Below, one piece after another: positions 47,764-58,074 of a stretch of DNA of 64,000 bases (position 1 is its first letter; the number at the start of each line of letters is the position of its first letter). The translations under genes and the position numbers were made by a program. Location of the stretch: contig NC_057318.1 in assembly GCF_000687475.1 (NCBI RefSeq), positions 1,054,001 through 1,118,000 of the forward strand. The letters are read 5' to 3'. This DNA comes from Ustilaginoidea virens (lineage: Eukaryota; Ascomycota; Sordariomycetes; Hypocreales; Clavicipitaceae). Under the pieces are notes generated by a model that had not been told where the DNA came from, searched no databases, and saw nothing but the letters and a program-made list of their open reading frames with translations.

Positions 47764-50201
47764 TTTTCCCTCTCTCTCTCTCTCCCTTGCTTGCTTGCCT
47801 CTTGAGAAGCGATGCTGCGCAGCGGCATACGGGGGAGCCGGGGCTGTGCTTGTGCTAATCGTCCTGCTGCGCCCGTCACCAGGCCCAGTTCTTTCCCTTC
47901 TTCATCCTCACACTGACAGGCCTGATCACGCTGCCTGTGACGTATAGCTTGCTGCAGCCCAGCAAGGACGACTCGCATCTGGCTCCCCGCATCAAGACGG
48001 ACTACAAGACGCGGCATGAAGGCGTCGTGGCGTCGTTGCGGGCTGCGCAGAAGAGGAAGCAGCGCAAGGTGAAGAGGGCCTTGGTTGCTGTCCTGGGCTG
48101 GGCTCTGATGGGATTGATGGCGTATCTGATCATGACGACGGATCCGGTCGAGAACAAGATCTGGAACCCGTACGACATCCTGGGCATCGCCGACGTAAGT
48201 TTTTTTTTTCTTTTTTTTTTCTTTTTTTTTTTTTTTTTTTGGCTCGGAATAATCGGCATGGGGCAGTCGGAAAAGAAAAACAGGATCAAGAAAAAACCAA
48301 AATCCGCCGTGTGCTTGCTTGCTGATGGACAAGGTGTTGTAGTCTGCCACGGAAAAGCAAATCAGGTCGCACTACAAGCGACTGTCGGTCAAGTTCCACC
48401 CCGACAAGGTCCGGCCCGACCCTTCCAAGAACCAGACGGTCGAGTCCCTCAACGATCACTACGTCCAGCTCACAAAGGCATACCAAGCGTTGACCGACGA
48501 GGAGGTCCGCAACAACTACATCCAGTTTGGCCACCCCGACGGCAAGCAGAGCATGAGCATCGGCATCGCTCTCCCCAAGTTCATCGTGTCCGACGGCAAC
48601 GGCAAGTACCTCGTCGTCCTGTACACGGGGCTTCTCGGCGTCCTGCTCCCCTACCTGGTCGGCTCATGGTGGTACGGCACCAAGAAGCGTTCCAAGGAGG
48701 GCGTCCTCATGGAGAGCGCCAACAACCTGTTCCGCCAGTACGACGAGGACATGGACGAGTCTGGCATCATCTGGGCCCTCAGCGCCGGCAAGGAGTTTGA
48801 CAGCCTGCTCCGGGGCGACCTGGCCGAGTCGGGCCTGTCCAAGCTCGAGTCGCGAATCTCCGCCCCGGGCGACGCCTCCGCCTTTGCCGCCGGCTTCTCC
48901 GTCAAGGACAAGGAGAAGCTGGAGGATCTCGAGTGCGGCGTGCGCCGCAAGGTCCTCGCCCTCTTGTGGGCCTACCTCGGCCGTGTTGAGCTCGACGACC
49001 CGGCCATGGCCAAGGCCAAGTACGGCGTCGCGCCCATCGCGCGCTCCCTCAACCAGTCCTTTGCCGCCATTGCGCTCGCCTTTGGCAACATTGAGCCCAT
49101 CTCCGGATCGTTCCTTGCCAACCAGCACATCATCCAGGCCCTCTCGCCAAAGGCCTCGCCCCTCCTGCAGCTCCCGCACTTCACCCCCAAGATCGCCATG
49201 GCCGCCGAGGGCGACTCCAAGACGCACATGACGGTCCAGCAGTTCATGGACCTCCCCGACGCCCAGCGACGTCGGCTGGTCGTGGGCAAAGGCTTGCTCT
49301 CGGAAGAGCAGTACAGGACCTGCGTCGGCGTCGGCAACCAGCTGCCGTACCTGCGAGTTGCCAAGGCCTTCTTCAAGGTCACGGGCGAGCGCGTCATCCT
49401 CCCGTCCTCCCTGGTCACGCTGGTCATCAAGGGTCGGTTCATCCCTCCGGGCGCGGAGAGCGTCCCCGCCATCAACGAGCCGGACCTGGAGGACGTGGAC
49501 CCCGCCGAGGACGATCTCGAGGCCCTCATGGGCCGCAAGGCCAGGACCATCAAGGGGGCGGACGGCAAGCCCATCACCGTCGAGGAGCAGAGCATCCTGC
49601 CTCCCCTGGCGTTCGCCCCTCACTACGCCCGCGACCACACCCCCAAGTGGTACGCCTTCCTGAGCGACTCGAAGCAGGGAAAGCTGGCCGTGCCCCCTTT
49701 TACCTTTGACCGCTTCGACGCGCCCATTTTCGACGAGCGGGGCAAGCCGACCTTCAACATGCAGACTCTCAAGGCGCAATTCGCGGCGCCCCCCCAGGCC
49801 GGGCACTACACCTTTGTCATGCACCTAGTCTGCGACTCGTACGTCGGATTCGACACCAAGATGGAGGTGACGCTTGTGGTGGAAGAGCCCAGCGCGACGG
49901 TCGACGTGGAGGAAGCCGACGACGACATTTCCGAGCCTGACGAGGGTAAGTCCCGAGCCGACCGATTTTGTGCAAGGGTGTCGGTCCCGTGGAATGCACA
50001 CGCGTGTTTTTTTTTTTTCGCGCCAACTTGCTGACTTGTTTGGGTGTAGATTCCATCGCTGGTCAGATGCAGGCCCTCAAGACTGGCCAAGCACCGCAGT
50101 CCAGACGAAGAGCGCGGGACGAGTCGGATGACGAGAGCGGCACAGAGGAAGAGGAGGATGACACGAGCGACACAAACACGGATACCGAGGACGAGTCATA
50201 G
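47677..50201 (+). CDS. SEC63: Sec63, ER translocon J-protein
   Basis: Sec63 joins the Sec61 channel and recruits the luminal Hsp70 (BiP/Kar2) for post-translational import into the ER. Exons 47677..47706, 47883..48194, 48343..49945 and 50050..50201 give 698 residues, normal for the family. Three membrane segments at about 12-33, 67-84 and 196-217 flank a luminal J domain that starts at NPYDILGIAD and has the essential HPDK at about 133-136; intron 2 falls inside that domain. The cytosolic Sec63/Brl region follows to about 645 (PLLQLPHF, FKVTGERVILPSSLVTL, APHYARDHTPKWYAFLSD), and the C terminus is an acidic tail of the kind that binds Sec62. All three introns contain T runs of ten or more. 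Exon 1 encodes just ten residues. Confidence 0.97.
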
Positions 50202-51035
50202 ACGGGTCATTTTGGTTTGTATTGTTCTCGTGTGTTTTGTATCTTGTGTTTCTGCTTCTGCTGTTTTTTTGTTTCTTTTTTTTTTCCCCGGTGAGACGTG
50301 TTTTCTCACGTGGGGGATTTGGTGTGTTTTCTTTTGCCGCTGCTTCGTTGTGTGAGACAGATACGGTGTAGACTATGTTTCGATGGGTTCGTTGGTGTCG
50401 GAGTGCCCGCTGTGCAACCCATGGACGGACCAGACGGACGGACTGATGCCGTCTCGCAGCCTGCCTCACGGTGGGGGGTAACGAGATTCGCACGAGACTG
50501 CCATGTATGTGTCCGGCCCGTGGGCAGCGGCGACACTAGGGGCAGCAGCAAAGCACGGTGAATTGATACAAGGTGGTCTGTCGGTACTGATTTCGACGTG
50601 GCGGCGTTGCCTGTGATGCTAGTCTACTGCTCTCGCTGATTTTACCTGGAGATGATACATGTGCGCAAGCTGATGCTTGCCGGTAGAAGCGAAGATGGTG
50701 AAGATGTGATGATGTGATGGTGATGATATGGTGATTATGAAAAGAAGAAGAAAGAACAAGACAGAAAGAAGAACACGCAAAAAAAGACAAAAAGTAGAAA
50801 AGACGGAAAAAAGATAAAAGAAAGAGGAGATAAAAGAAAAAGGAGATAAAAGAAAGAGGCGAAAAGATGGATGGAGAAGAAAAACACAAAAAAAATAAAA
50901 AAGAAGATGAAGGGGAAAAAAAAGACAGAGAAGAGACGGCGCGAAAAAAATGAAGAAACGAAAACAATGAAGAAAAAGACACAAAACACAGCAAAGACAA
51001 ACGACAAACGTCAAACAAACGGCAGAAAAACCCAG
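50202..51035. other. convergent 3' spacer between SEC63 and the DENN-like gene
   Basis: Carries the 3' ends of both genes. No coding region supported; the right half is the purine-rich tract listed separately. Confidence 0.6.
50735..51010. repeat. purine-rich, A-dominated tract
   Basis: About 275 bases almost free of T and with few C on the plus strand, with loose AAAGAAGA and AAAAGGAGATAAAAG repeats. It begins about 25 bases downstream of the minus-strand stop at 51036, so it would appear as a U-rich pyrimidine tract in that gene's 3' UTR. Confidence 0.8.
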
Positions 51036-53163
51036 TCAGCACACGCGCACGCCGCAAATCTCCACGCCCTTGCCCTCGACCCGTGCCCCGGTGCCGAAAT
51101 ACGTCTCCGCCAGGTCCTGCACGTACGCCGCGTCGGCGGCGCTCCAGACGTCCAGGCCCATCTGCTCCACGGAGCGGCTGTCGACGGCGACGGCGTCGGC
51201 GGAGTCGGAGTCGGAGTCGGAGTCGGAGTCGGAGTCGTCCAGCAGCATCTCGGGGTGGGTGTGGTCCCGGTACCGCGGGGGGTACGCCTCGTCTGCGCCG
51301 TCGACCAGGTCCGCCAGGACGGAGAGCATCTGCGCGGTCAGGCGGTGGAAGTAGGCCACGATGGCGAGGTGGGCGCGCGGCTCGCCGCCGCCGCCGCCGC
51401 TGAGAGACGCGAGCGAGTCGGAGAGGAGGAGGGGTTCGCGCGACGCCGAGCGGGAGACGCCTGTCGGGGCGGGGGCAGGCGCAGGCGCTGGCGCTGGCGC
51501 AGGGGCAAAGTCGGCGAGGAGGGCGGCGTCGCGGGACGACTCTTGCTGCTCCTCGGACCGGAGCTGCTCGCCGGCCGAGGCCCACCACATGTAGCCGTTG
51601 TAGGCGAGGGCCGCCCACGTGGGGGGTTCGACGAGCCTGTCCACGCCTTGGTCCGCCGGGTGGTCCGGGTGGTCGGCGCGCACCAGGTGGCTGGCCGAGA
51701 GGCGCGCAGCAGAGGCGGCGGACCGTGGGGAGTCGGGCTGCGGCTGCGGCTGCGGCTCATCCGGCTCGCACGCCGTCGCGGCCAGGCGCGCGAGACCCGT
51801 CCTCAGGGCGTTGAACCGCCTCAGGTCGCGCTGGGTGGCCTTGACGGGCGTGCCGCGCGGGTGCTCGACGGCGGGCCATGCCCTGTCCCTCGCCCTCGAC
51901 GAGTGGTCCGGCGGCATGGTGATGAGCATGTCCCACAGGGTGTCCTTCATGGCGAGGATGCTGTCGGTGGTGCACGCGACCCAGCCCGAGCCGGCTTCGC
52001 CTTGCGCCGTCGCCGTCCCGTCCAGACGGCGCTTGAGGGCCTCAAAGTCGTCCATGAGGAACGGTATGTCGTGGACGCCGATGGCGAACAACGGGCGTAG
52101 GCGGGGCGCGGGCGACGACGAGGGGAGTCTCTTGGCGACGGAATGGGGAACGTTGGAAAGGATGGAAATGCCATACACTTTTTTTTGCCCCCCTTCTGTC
52201 AGCATCTTCTGTTGCCTTTGCTCCCATGCTGGAGGTCTGGGGGGAAGGGGGGGGGAAGGGGGGGCAGGTCGGGGCTCACCAAAGTCGCAGATTTCGTGGA
52301 CGGGCGCATGGCACGAGATGAGGATGCGCTTGCGCAGCAGGGCTGCTCTGTGGATGGGGAATATGAGAGGCCCAAACTTGTCGAGGAGGCTGGCCAAGCT
52401 CCAGGCGGGGTGGAAAGGCGACAGCTTGTATTCGGCGTGCAGCAACGCGGCGCCGTCGGATGCCGAGCGTTTTCTGCAGCGCGGCGGCCTGCGCTCCTGA
52501 GCGGGAGAGTCGGGCAAGTCGGGCGACTCGGGGGGCTCGTCTCGCGCGTGTTTGTCGCCTGCTCCATCTCTATGCTCGTCCCAGTACGTTTCCAGAAGAT
52601 GGGTCTGGAAACGATCCTTGGCCAGTCGTCTGACGGGTCAAGAGAAGTTAGCGGGACGACGACGGGTGCGGTCATCTTTTCCACACGCACACGCACACAC
52701 ACACACTCACACACACACAGGGTGGGCGAGCGCGCATGGGAAAACACAGGAGCACGACTTACGCTGCCAGGTCCTTCAAGCGCTCTGCGTGCCGCCAGGC
52801 CCTGCCGAGCCGTCCGTAGCTCAGGGGTACGAGGACGCCCACGGCAATCATGCGCGCATTCCTGGCCGCCTCCTCCTCGCACGGCTCGTTGGCAAAGGCG
52901 CTCAAGCCGGCGTGGGCGCCGTGGACAAAGTAAATCAGGTCGTGGCGGACGGTGTGAAGCCCCGACGGCAGCGACTTGTACTCGACCTGTCCGTCGAGCT
53001 CGACGCCCGGCACGGCCCTCTTCCAAGTGATGGTGTAGCCGGCCTTGACGTCGAAGTCGATGAGAAAGAGGGCCGAGACGGGAGGCAGGTCGGCCTTGGG
53101 GTTTGGCTTGGACGGCGACGGCTGGCGGATGCGGCGGCCTTGGATCCTGCGAGCGGGAGCCAT
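51036..53163 (-). CDS. DENN/LCHN-like protein with DUF4484
   Basis: Resembles the fungal DUF4484 proteins related to LCHN and yeast Anr2, which are divergent DENN-module proteins; DENN proteins often act as exchange factors for Rab GTPases, but no activity is established here. Exons 53163..52763, 52629..52280 and 52195..51036 give 636 residues. Intron 1 carries a GT repeat and a CTAAC branch point; intron 2 follows HEICDF. The N-terminal part (SALFLIDFDVKAGYTI, KSLPSGLH, ARMIAVGVLVPLSYGRLGR) is the upstream-DENN-like region, and RILISCHAPVHEICDF is the start of the core. After that comes a long Ala/Pro-rich insertion with AP repeats (about 51470-51505) and an SD repeat (about 51205-51240), then a conserved C terminus (DVWSAADAAYVQDLAETYFG). 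Divergent from UBA1. Confidence 0.85.
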
Positions 53164-53169
53164 TGGGCC

Positions 53170-53191
53170 TTTTTTTTTTTTTTTTTTTTTT
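53170..53191 (-). promoter_or_regulatory. poly(A) tract in the leader of the DENN-like gene
   Basis: Read on the minus strand this is 22 consecutive A, then GGCCCA, then the ATG at 53163. The gap of six bases equals that in the DUF2457-like gene. The function is inferred only. Confidence 0.5.
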
Positions 53192-53597
53192 CCCGTCTCG
53201 TTCCTTGCCGTATTTATTTTGATTCGTTTCCTTTCCCCCTTATGCTGATTTTGGCAGAGTGGAAGAGACCATGTTAGTCGGTCGGTGGCGAGAGTGTGAG
53301 CGAGGCTTGCGGGACTGGGGCAGCGGCAGGGTCCGCGTGCGTCTGGCGGGCGTCGGCCGATTCGTGGGTGCGTCGAGACTGGCTTGCAAAGCGCGGCCGT
53401 TGGCGCAGGGCGGCTGGCAAGGGGGAACTTGACTCGAAAGAACAGCCGGCAGAGGAGCTGGTTGACTGCATGTGGTGATGTTGACGGCAGACAAGAGCAC
53501 TTGGCGAGGTCGAAGCGGCGTCGACTTGCTGGCCTGGCCCATCCATCCCATTGGAGGGGTCGGCTCGTCTACGGACCGCCACGTACCAGCTCGAGTC

Positions 53598-53613
53598 TAC
53601 GGAGTACTCCGTT
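53598..53613. repeat. inverted pair of the dispersed motif (palindrome)
   Basis: ACGGAGTACTCCGT at 53599-53612 is a perfect 14-base palindrome formed by the motif core and its reverse complement overlapping at GTAC. Confidence 0.85.
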
Positions 53614-53651
53614 CTAAGGTTTGGTTCCAACTTTGGAGGACCAAAGGTAAG

Positions 53652-53662
53652 GTACGGAGTAC
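53652..53662 (+). repeat. dispersed motif GTACGGAGTAC, perfect copy
   Basis: Exact 11-base copy 54 bases from the palindromic copy, in the divergent promoter. Confidence 0.75.
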
Positions 53663-54212
53663 TCAGGTAGCCGTAGCCAAGCCCCGCCCCGCTAGTCCCT
53701 TTGAGACCAGACCAGGCAAGTCAGGCAAGCTCGTTCCAGACCAGCTGCCTGAATGATGAATGATGAATGATGGCACCGATGAGTCTTTGTCACCATCACC
53801 ATAAACCCCCACCCTGAACCCCGTCCCTCAAGTCATTACGTACTTACGTACTGTATGTACTCAACGACCCAAGTGGGGTGGAGTGCTTGCCATCAACTAA
53901 GCTGTCTTCTCTCACTTTCAACGGCCAACACCACACACAACCTCTCAGTTTCAGGCTCACGGTCACCAAGTAGACCTTTGCACATCTACAACGAATTCGA
54001 TCGAAAAAAGTAGTACCTCTGCTCTCCTTTTTCTCTCATTTGCCTGAATTTTCTCCTGTCCTTGTACGGTTTCGCATTGTGGCGAGATTGAGCTTATTGA
54101 TAACTTCAGGTCTCGAGCCTCTAATTTCAAGATTCCGCCCTCAGCCAGGTCAGACACGCCGGGGAAGCGAAAGCTCTCCAACGGAGAGCTTCAGCCCGAA
54201 ACAAAACGAGCC

Positions 54213-57200
54213 ATGACTGTAAGTGCCTCAGCCCTCCCTTGACACTACTATTGGCCATCCAACCCTTTTCCGTCGTCTTCGTCTTCTCACCTGCAGCTTG
54301 GCATGCTTTCAAATCGGCCACGCACGACGACATAAAGGTCGGCCCCAACGCCAATCCAAACCTCGACATGCTAATTCAGTTTTCCGTATTTCCAGATTCC
54401 AAAGCTCCCAGATGTCGACCCTGCAACAAGGATGCAGGTAGACGAGTCTGTGGTTGGACACACCGAGATCGACGAATCGCTCTACAGTCGGCAGCTCTAT
54501 GTTTTGGGTCACGAGGCTATGAGACGTATGGGCACTTCCAACGTGCTCATTGTCGGCCTCAAAGGTCTGGGTGTCGAAATCGCCAAGAACATTGCTCTGG
54601 CAGGCGTCAAAAGTTTGACACTCTACGATCCCGCGCCAGTTCACATCTCGGATCTTTCTTCACAGTTTTTCCTTACACCAGAGGATGTCGGCAAACCCAG
54701 ACATGAAGTTACGGTCCCTCGGGTAGCCGAGCTGAATGCGTACACTCCTGTAAAAGTCCACGAGTCTTCTGGGTAGGTCAACGCGCTGAAATCACTCCCC
54801 GTCTAGTCTTCGCTCACTAACGCTCGCCACCAGTCTTGATGGTGACCTGTCCCAATTCGACTCCTATCAGGTAGTTGCTCTCACCAACACTCCTCTTCAC
54901 TTGCAAAAGGCCGTTGCCGATTATTGTCACTCCAAAGGCATCTACGTCGTGATCGCCGACACCTTTGGATTGTTTGGCTCAATTTTCTGCGATTTTGGCC
55001 CAGAATTCACCGTCATTGACCCCACAGGAGAAGCTCCTTTGAGTGGAATTGTTGCCGGTATTGACGAAGAGGGCCTCGTGTCAGCATTGGATGAAACAAG
55101 ACATGGACTTGAAGACGGCGACTACGTGACCTTTTCGGAAATTGAGGGCATGGAGAGCTTGAACGGTTGCGAGCCTCGAAAAGTTGTTGTCAAAGGCCCA
55201 TATACATTTTCTATTGGCGATGTTTCTGGTCTGGGACAGTACAGGCGTGGCGGCACATACCAGCAAGTTAAGATGCCCAAGCCGTTGAAGTTCAAAACAT
55301 TTACCGACGCGCTCAAAGAACCGGAATTCGTCATGTCAGACTTTGCCAAGTTTGATCGACCACAGCAGCTGCATCTCGGCTTCCAGGCTCTGCACGCTTT
55401 TCAGATCTCCAAGGGATTCCTCCCACACCCCATGAACGACGACGATGCCGCGATCGTGCTTGGTGCCGCAAAAAAATTTGCTGCCGAGGAGAAGCTCGAG
55501 ATTGAATTTGACGAAAAGCTGCTCAAGGAGCTCAGCTACCAGGCTCGCGGTGACTTGAGCCCAATGGCTGCATCATTTGGTGGCATAGCCGCACAAGAAA
55601 TCCTCAAAGCTGTCTCTGGCAAGTTTCAGCCCATCCAACAGTGGATGTACTTCGACTCCCTCGAATCACTCCCAATGTCCACCGGGAGAAGCCCTGAGCT
55701 ATGCAAGCCAGTGGGAAGCCGATATGACGGCCAGGTGGCCGTGTTTGGCTCAGAGTACCAGGAAAGAATCGCCAATCAAACGCAGTTTCTCGTCGGCGCT
55801 GGAGCCATTGGCTGCGAAATGTTGAAGAATTGGGCCATGATGGGACTCGGCACCGGAGCCAAGGGCAAGATTTTCGTCACGGACATGGACTCCATCGAGA
55901 AAAGCAACCTCAACCGGCAATTCCTGTTTCGCGCCAAGGATGTTGGCAGCATGAAGAGCGATTGTGCAGCCAAGGCGGTGCAGCGAATGAATTTGGATCT
56001 GGTGGGCCACATCCAAACGTTCAAGGATCGCGTCAGCGCAGATACGGAAAGCATCTTCAACGAAACCTTCTGGGGAGGCTTAGACGGTGTCACCAATGCC
56101 TTGGACAATGTCGAAGCCCGGACTTATGTTGACCGTCGATGCGTCTTCTTTCGCAAGCCTCTCCTCGAGAGCGGCACACTGGGAACAAAGGGAAATACAC
56201 AGGTTGTGCTTCCTCATCTCACGGAATCGTACTCCTCTTCGCAAGACCCACCCGAGAAGGAATTCCCCATGTGCACCATTCGAAGCTTTCCCAACCGAAT
56301 CGAGCACACCATCGCCTGGGCCAAAGACTACATGTTTGAGAACCGCTTTGTCAAGGCTCCGCAGACGGTCAATTTGTACCTGACCCAGCCCGACTTCATC
56401 GAGACCACTTTGAAACAAGGCGGCAACCAGAAAGAGACGCTCGAGACGATCCGCAACTATCTGACGACGGAGCGCCCTCGTACTTTTGAGGATTGCATAG
56501 CGTGGGCGAGGATGCAATTCGAGACTGAATTCACCAACAAGATCCAGCAGCTGCTGTACAATTTCCCCAAGGACTCTACAACATCAAGCGGCACCCCCTT
56601 TTGGTCTGGTCCAAAGCGCGCTCCAGATGCATTGAAGTTTGATCCCAACAACCCCACACACTTTGGATTCATTGTTGCTGCAGCCAACCTTCACGCTTTC
56701 AATTTCAATATCAAGCCGCCCGGACACGACAAAGCCATGTATATGCGCGAGCTGGAGAATGTCATTGTGCCCGACTTCTCCCCCGACTCAAATGTCCGAA
56801 TTCAAGCTGATGACAGGGAACCTGTAAGTGTATTCCATGCCCCCCTTCCTGCTCCACTCCGATTGCAAGTTCAAGCTAATGTCTCTGTAGGATCCCAATG
56901 CCGGGGGTAATGAAGACGATGACGAGCTTCAGGCCCTAAGCTCGAATATTCCGGCACCGAGCACACTGTCCGGCTTCCAGCTGCAGCCTGTCGAGTTCGA
57001 AAAGGATGACGATTCCAACCATCACATTGACTTTATTACGGCGTGCAGCAATTTGCGGGCCGAGAACTACAAGATTGAGCCGGCAGACCGACACAAGACA
57101 AAGTTCATCGCCGGCAAAATCATTCCGGCAATCGCCACCACGACGGCTCTCGTGACTGGTCTGGTGGGCCTGGAGCTGTACAAGGTTGTTGACGGGAAGA

Positions 57201-57619
57201 AGGACATTGAGCAGTACAAGAATGGCTTCATCAATTTGGCGCTGCCATTCTTCGGATTCAGCGAACCAATCCCCAGTCCCAAGGTTGAGTACACGGGCCC
57301 ACAAGGCAAGGTTACGCTGGACAAGATATGGGACCGATTCGAGGTGGACGACATGACATTGCAGGAGCTCTTGGATACTTTCAAGGAGAGAGGTTTGGAC
57401 ATTATGATGCTGAGCTCTGGGGTCAGCCTACTCTACGCCAGCTTCCACGCACCATCCAAGATGAAGGAGCGCATGGGGTGGAAGTTGAGCCAGCTTGTAG
57501 CCAACATCTCAAAGCAGCCAATCCCCGAGCATCAGAAGGAAGTAATATTCGAAATGGTGGCAGAGGATTTGGCCGAGGAAGACGTTGAGGTTCCCTACAT
57601 CAAAGTCAGGGTGCAATGA
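54213..57619 (+). CDS. UBA1: ubiquitin-activating enzyme E1
   Basis: Activates ubiquitin with ATP and passes it, as a thioester, to E2 enzymes; cytosolic and nuclear. Exons 54213..54218, 54396..54772, 54834..56823 and 56891..57619 give 1033 residues, normal for E1. The inactive adenylation domain carries [12 protein letters not shown]; the active one carries [28 protein letters not shown] and [13 protein letters not shown]. The catalytic Cys is codon 608 in [10 protein letters not shown]. The C-terminal ubiquitin-fold domain ends [13 protein letters not shown]. The start is the least certain part: this model uses a two-codon first exon (Met-Thr). The in-frame sequence just upstream (TPGKRKLSNGEL and on) has no stop and resembles the basic nuclear-targeting N terminus of other E1s, so an additional upstream exon may exist; ATG 54432 is a shorter alternative. 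Confidence 0.97.
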
Positions 57620-58074
57620 GCACGGGAAGAGAAGCTGGACGAGTACGTGACTGTAACACTACAATCAGGGATATGTCCGCCTGAACTCGATAGACGAAGT
57701 TTTTTATTTTTATTTTTATTTTTTTTTGGTGGCCCTCGTGCCCCGAGATCAAATTAGTCAGAGCTTCGAGAAGCTCTCGGAGGATGACGAAACCAGATGC
57801 ACGGCCCGTGGTAAATGGGTTCTATTGGAGGGTGGGAGGAGGGCTGGAGGGTTGCAGGGTGCGAATCTTTTTGCGGCGCTAGTCTGTTTTTAGGCTTTGG
57901 AGCTTGGTGTCCTTGCTTACATCACCATTAGAAATATTGCCCGACGTCATTCTGACAATTGACCACTCTGCTGGGTGGCAGACCAGTTGACCTGATTAGA
58001 AATATGCCACTACATGAGGTGATACTAAAGGTAGCTTATTAGACGCGGGATTCTCGCTGGTCGTGAATCTCTCG
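57620..58074. other. spacer between UBA1 and the glutathione transferase gene
   Basis: UBA1 3' UTR (with a TTTTTA-rich stretch near 57698-57726) and the promoter of the next gene. Nothing else seen. Confidence 0.6.

Larger units (their letters stand above)
53192..54212. promoter_or_regulatory. divergent promoter region of the DENN-like gene and UBA1
   Basis: About 1 kb between two start codons facing away from each other. It contains two copies of the dispersed motif (53598 and 53652) on the DENN-like side and short TGAATGA repeats near 53752-53770. The UBA1-proximal 300 bases are CT-rich and likely hold its transcription start. The stretch just before the UBA1 ATG is open in frame and Lys/Arg-rich, so it may be partly coding. 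Confidence 0.5.

Noticed and set aside
48664..49824. Minus-strand open frame of 386 codons opposite SEC63
   Set aside because: Antisense shadow without recognisable family.
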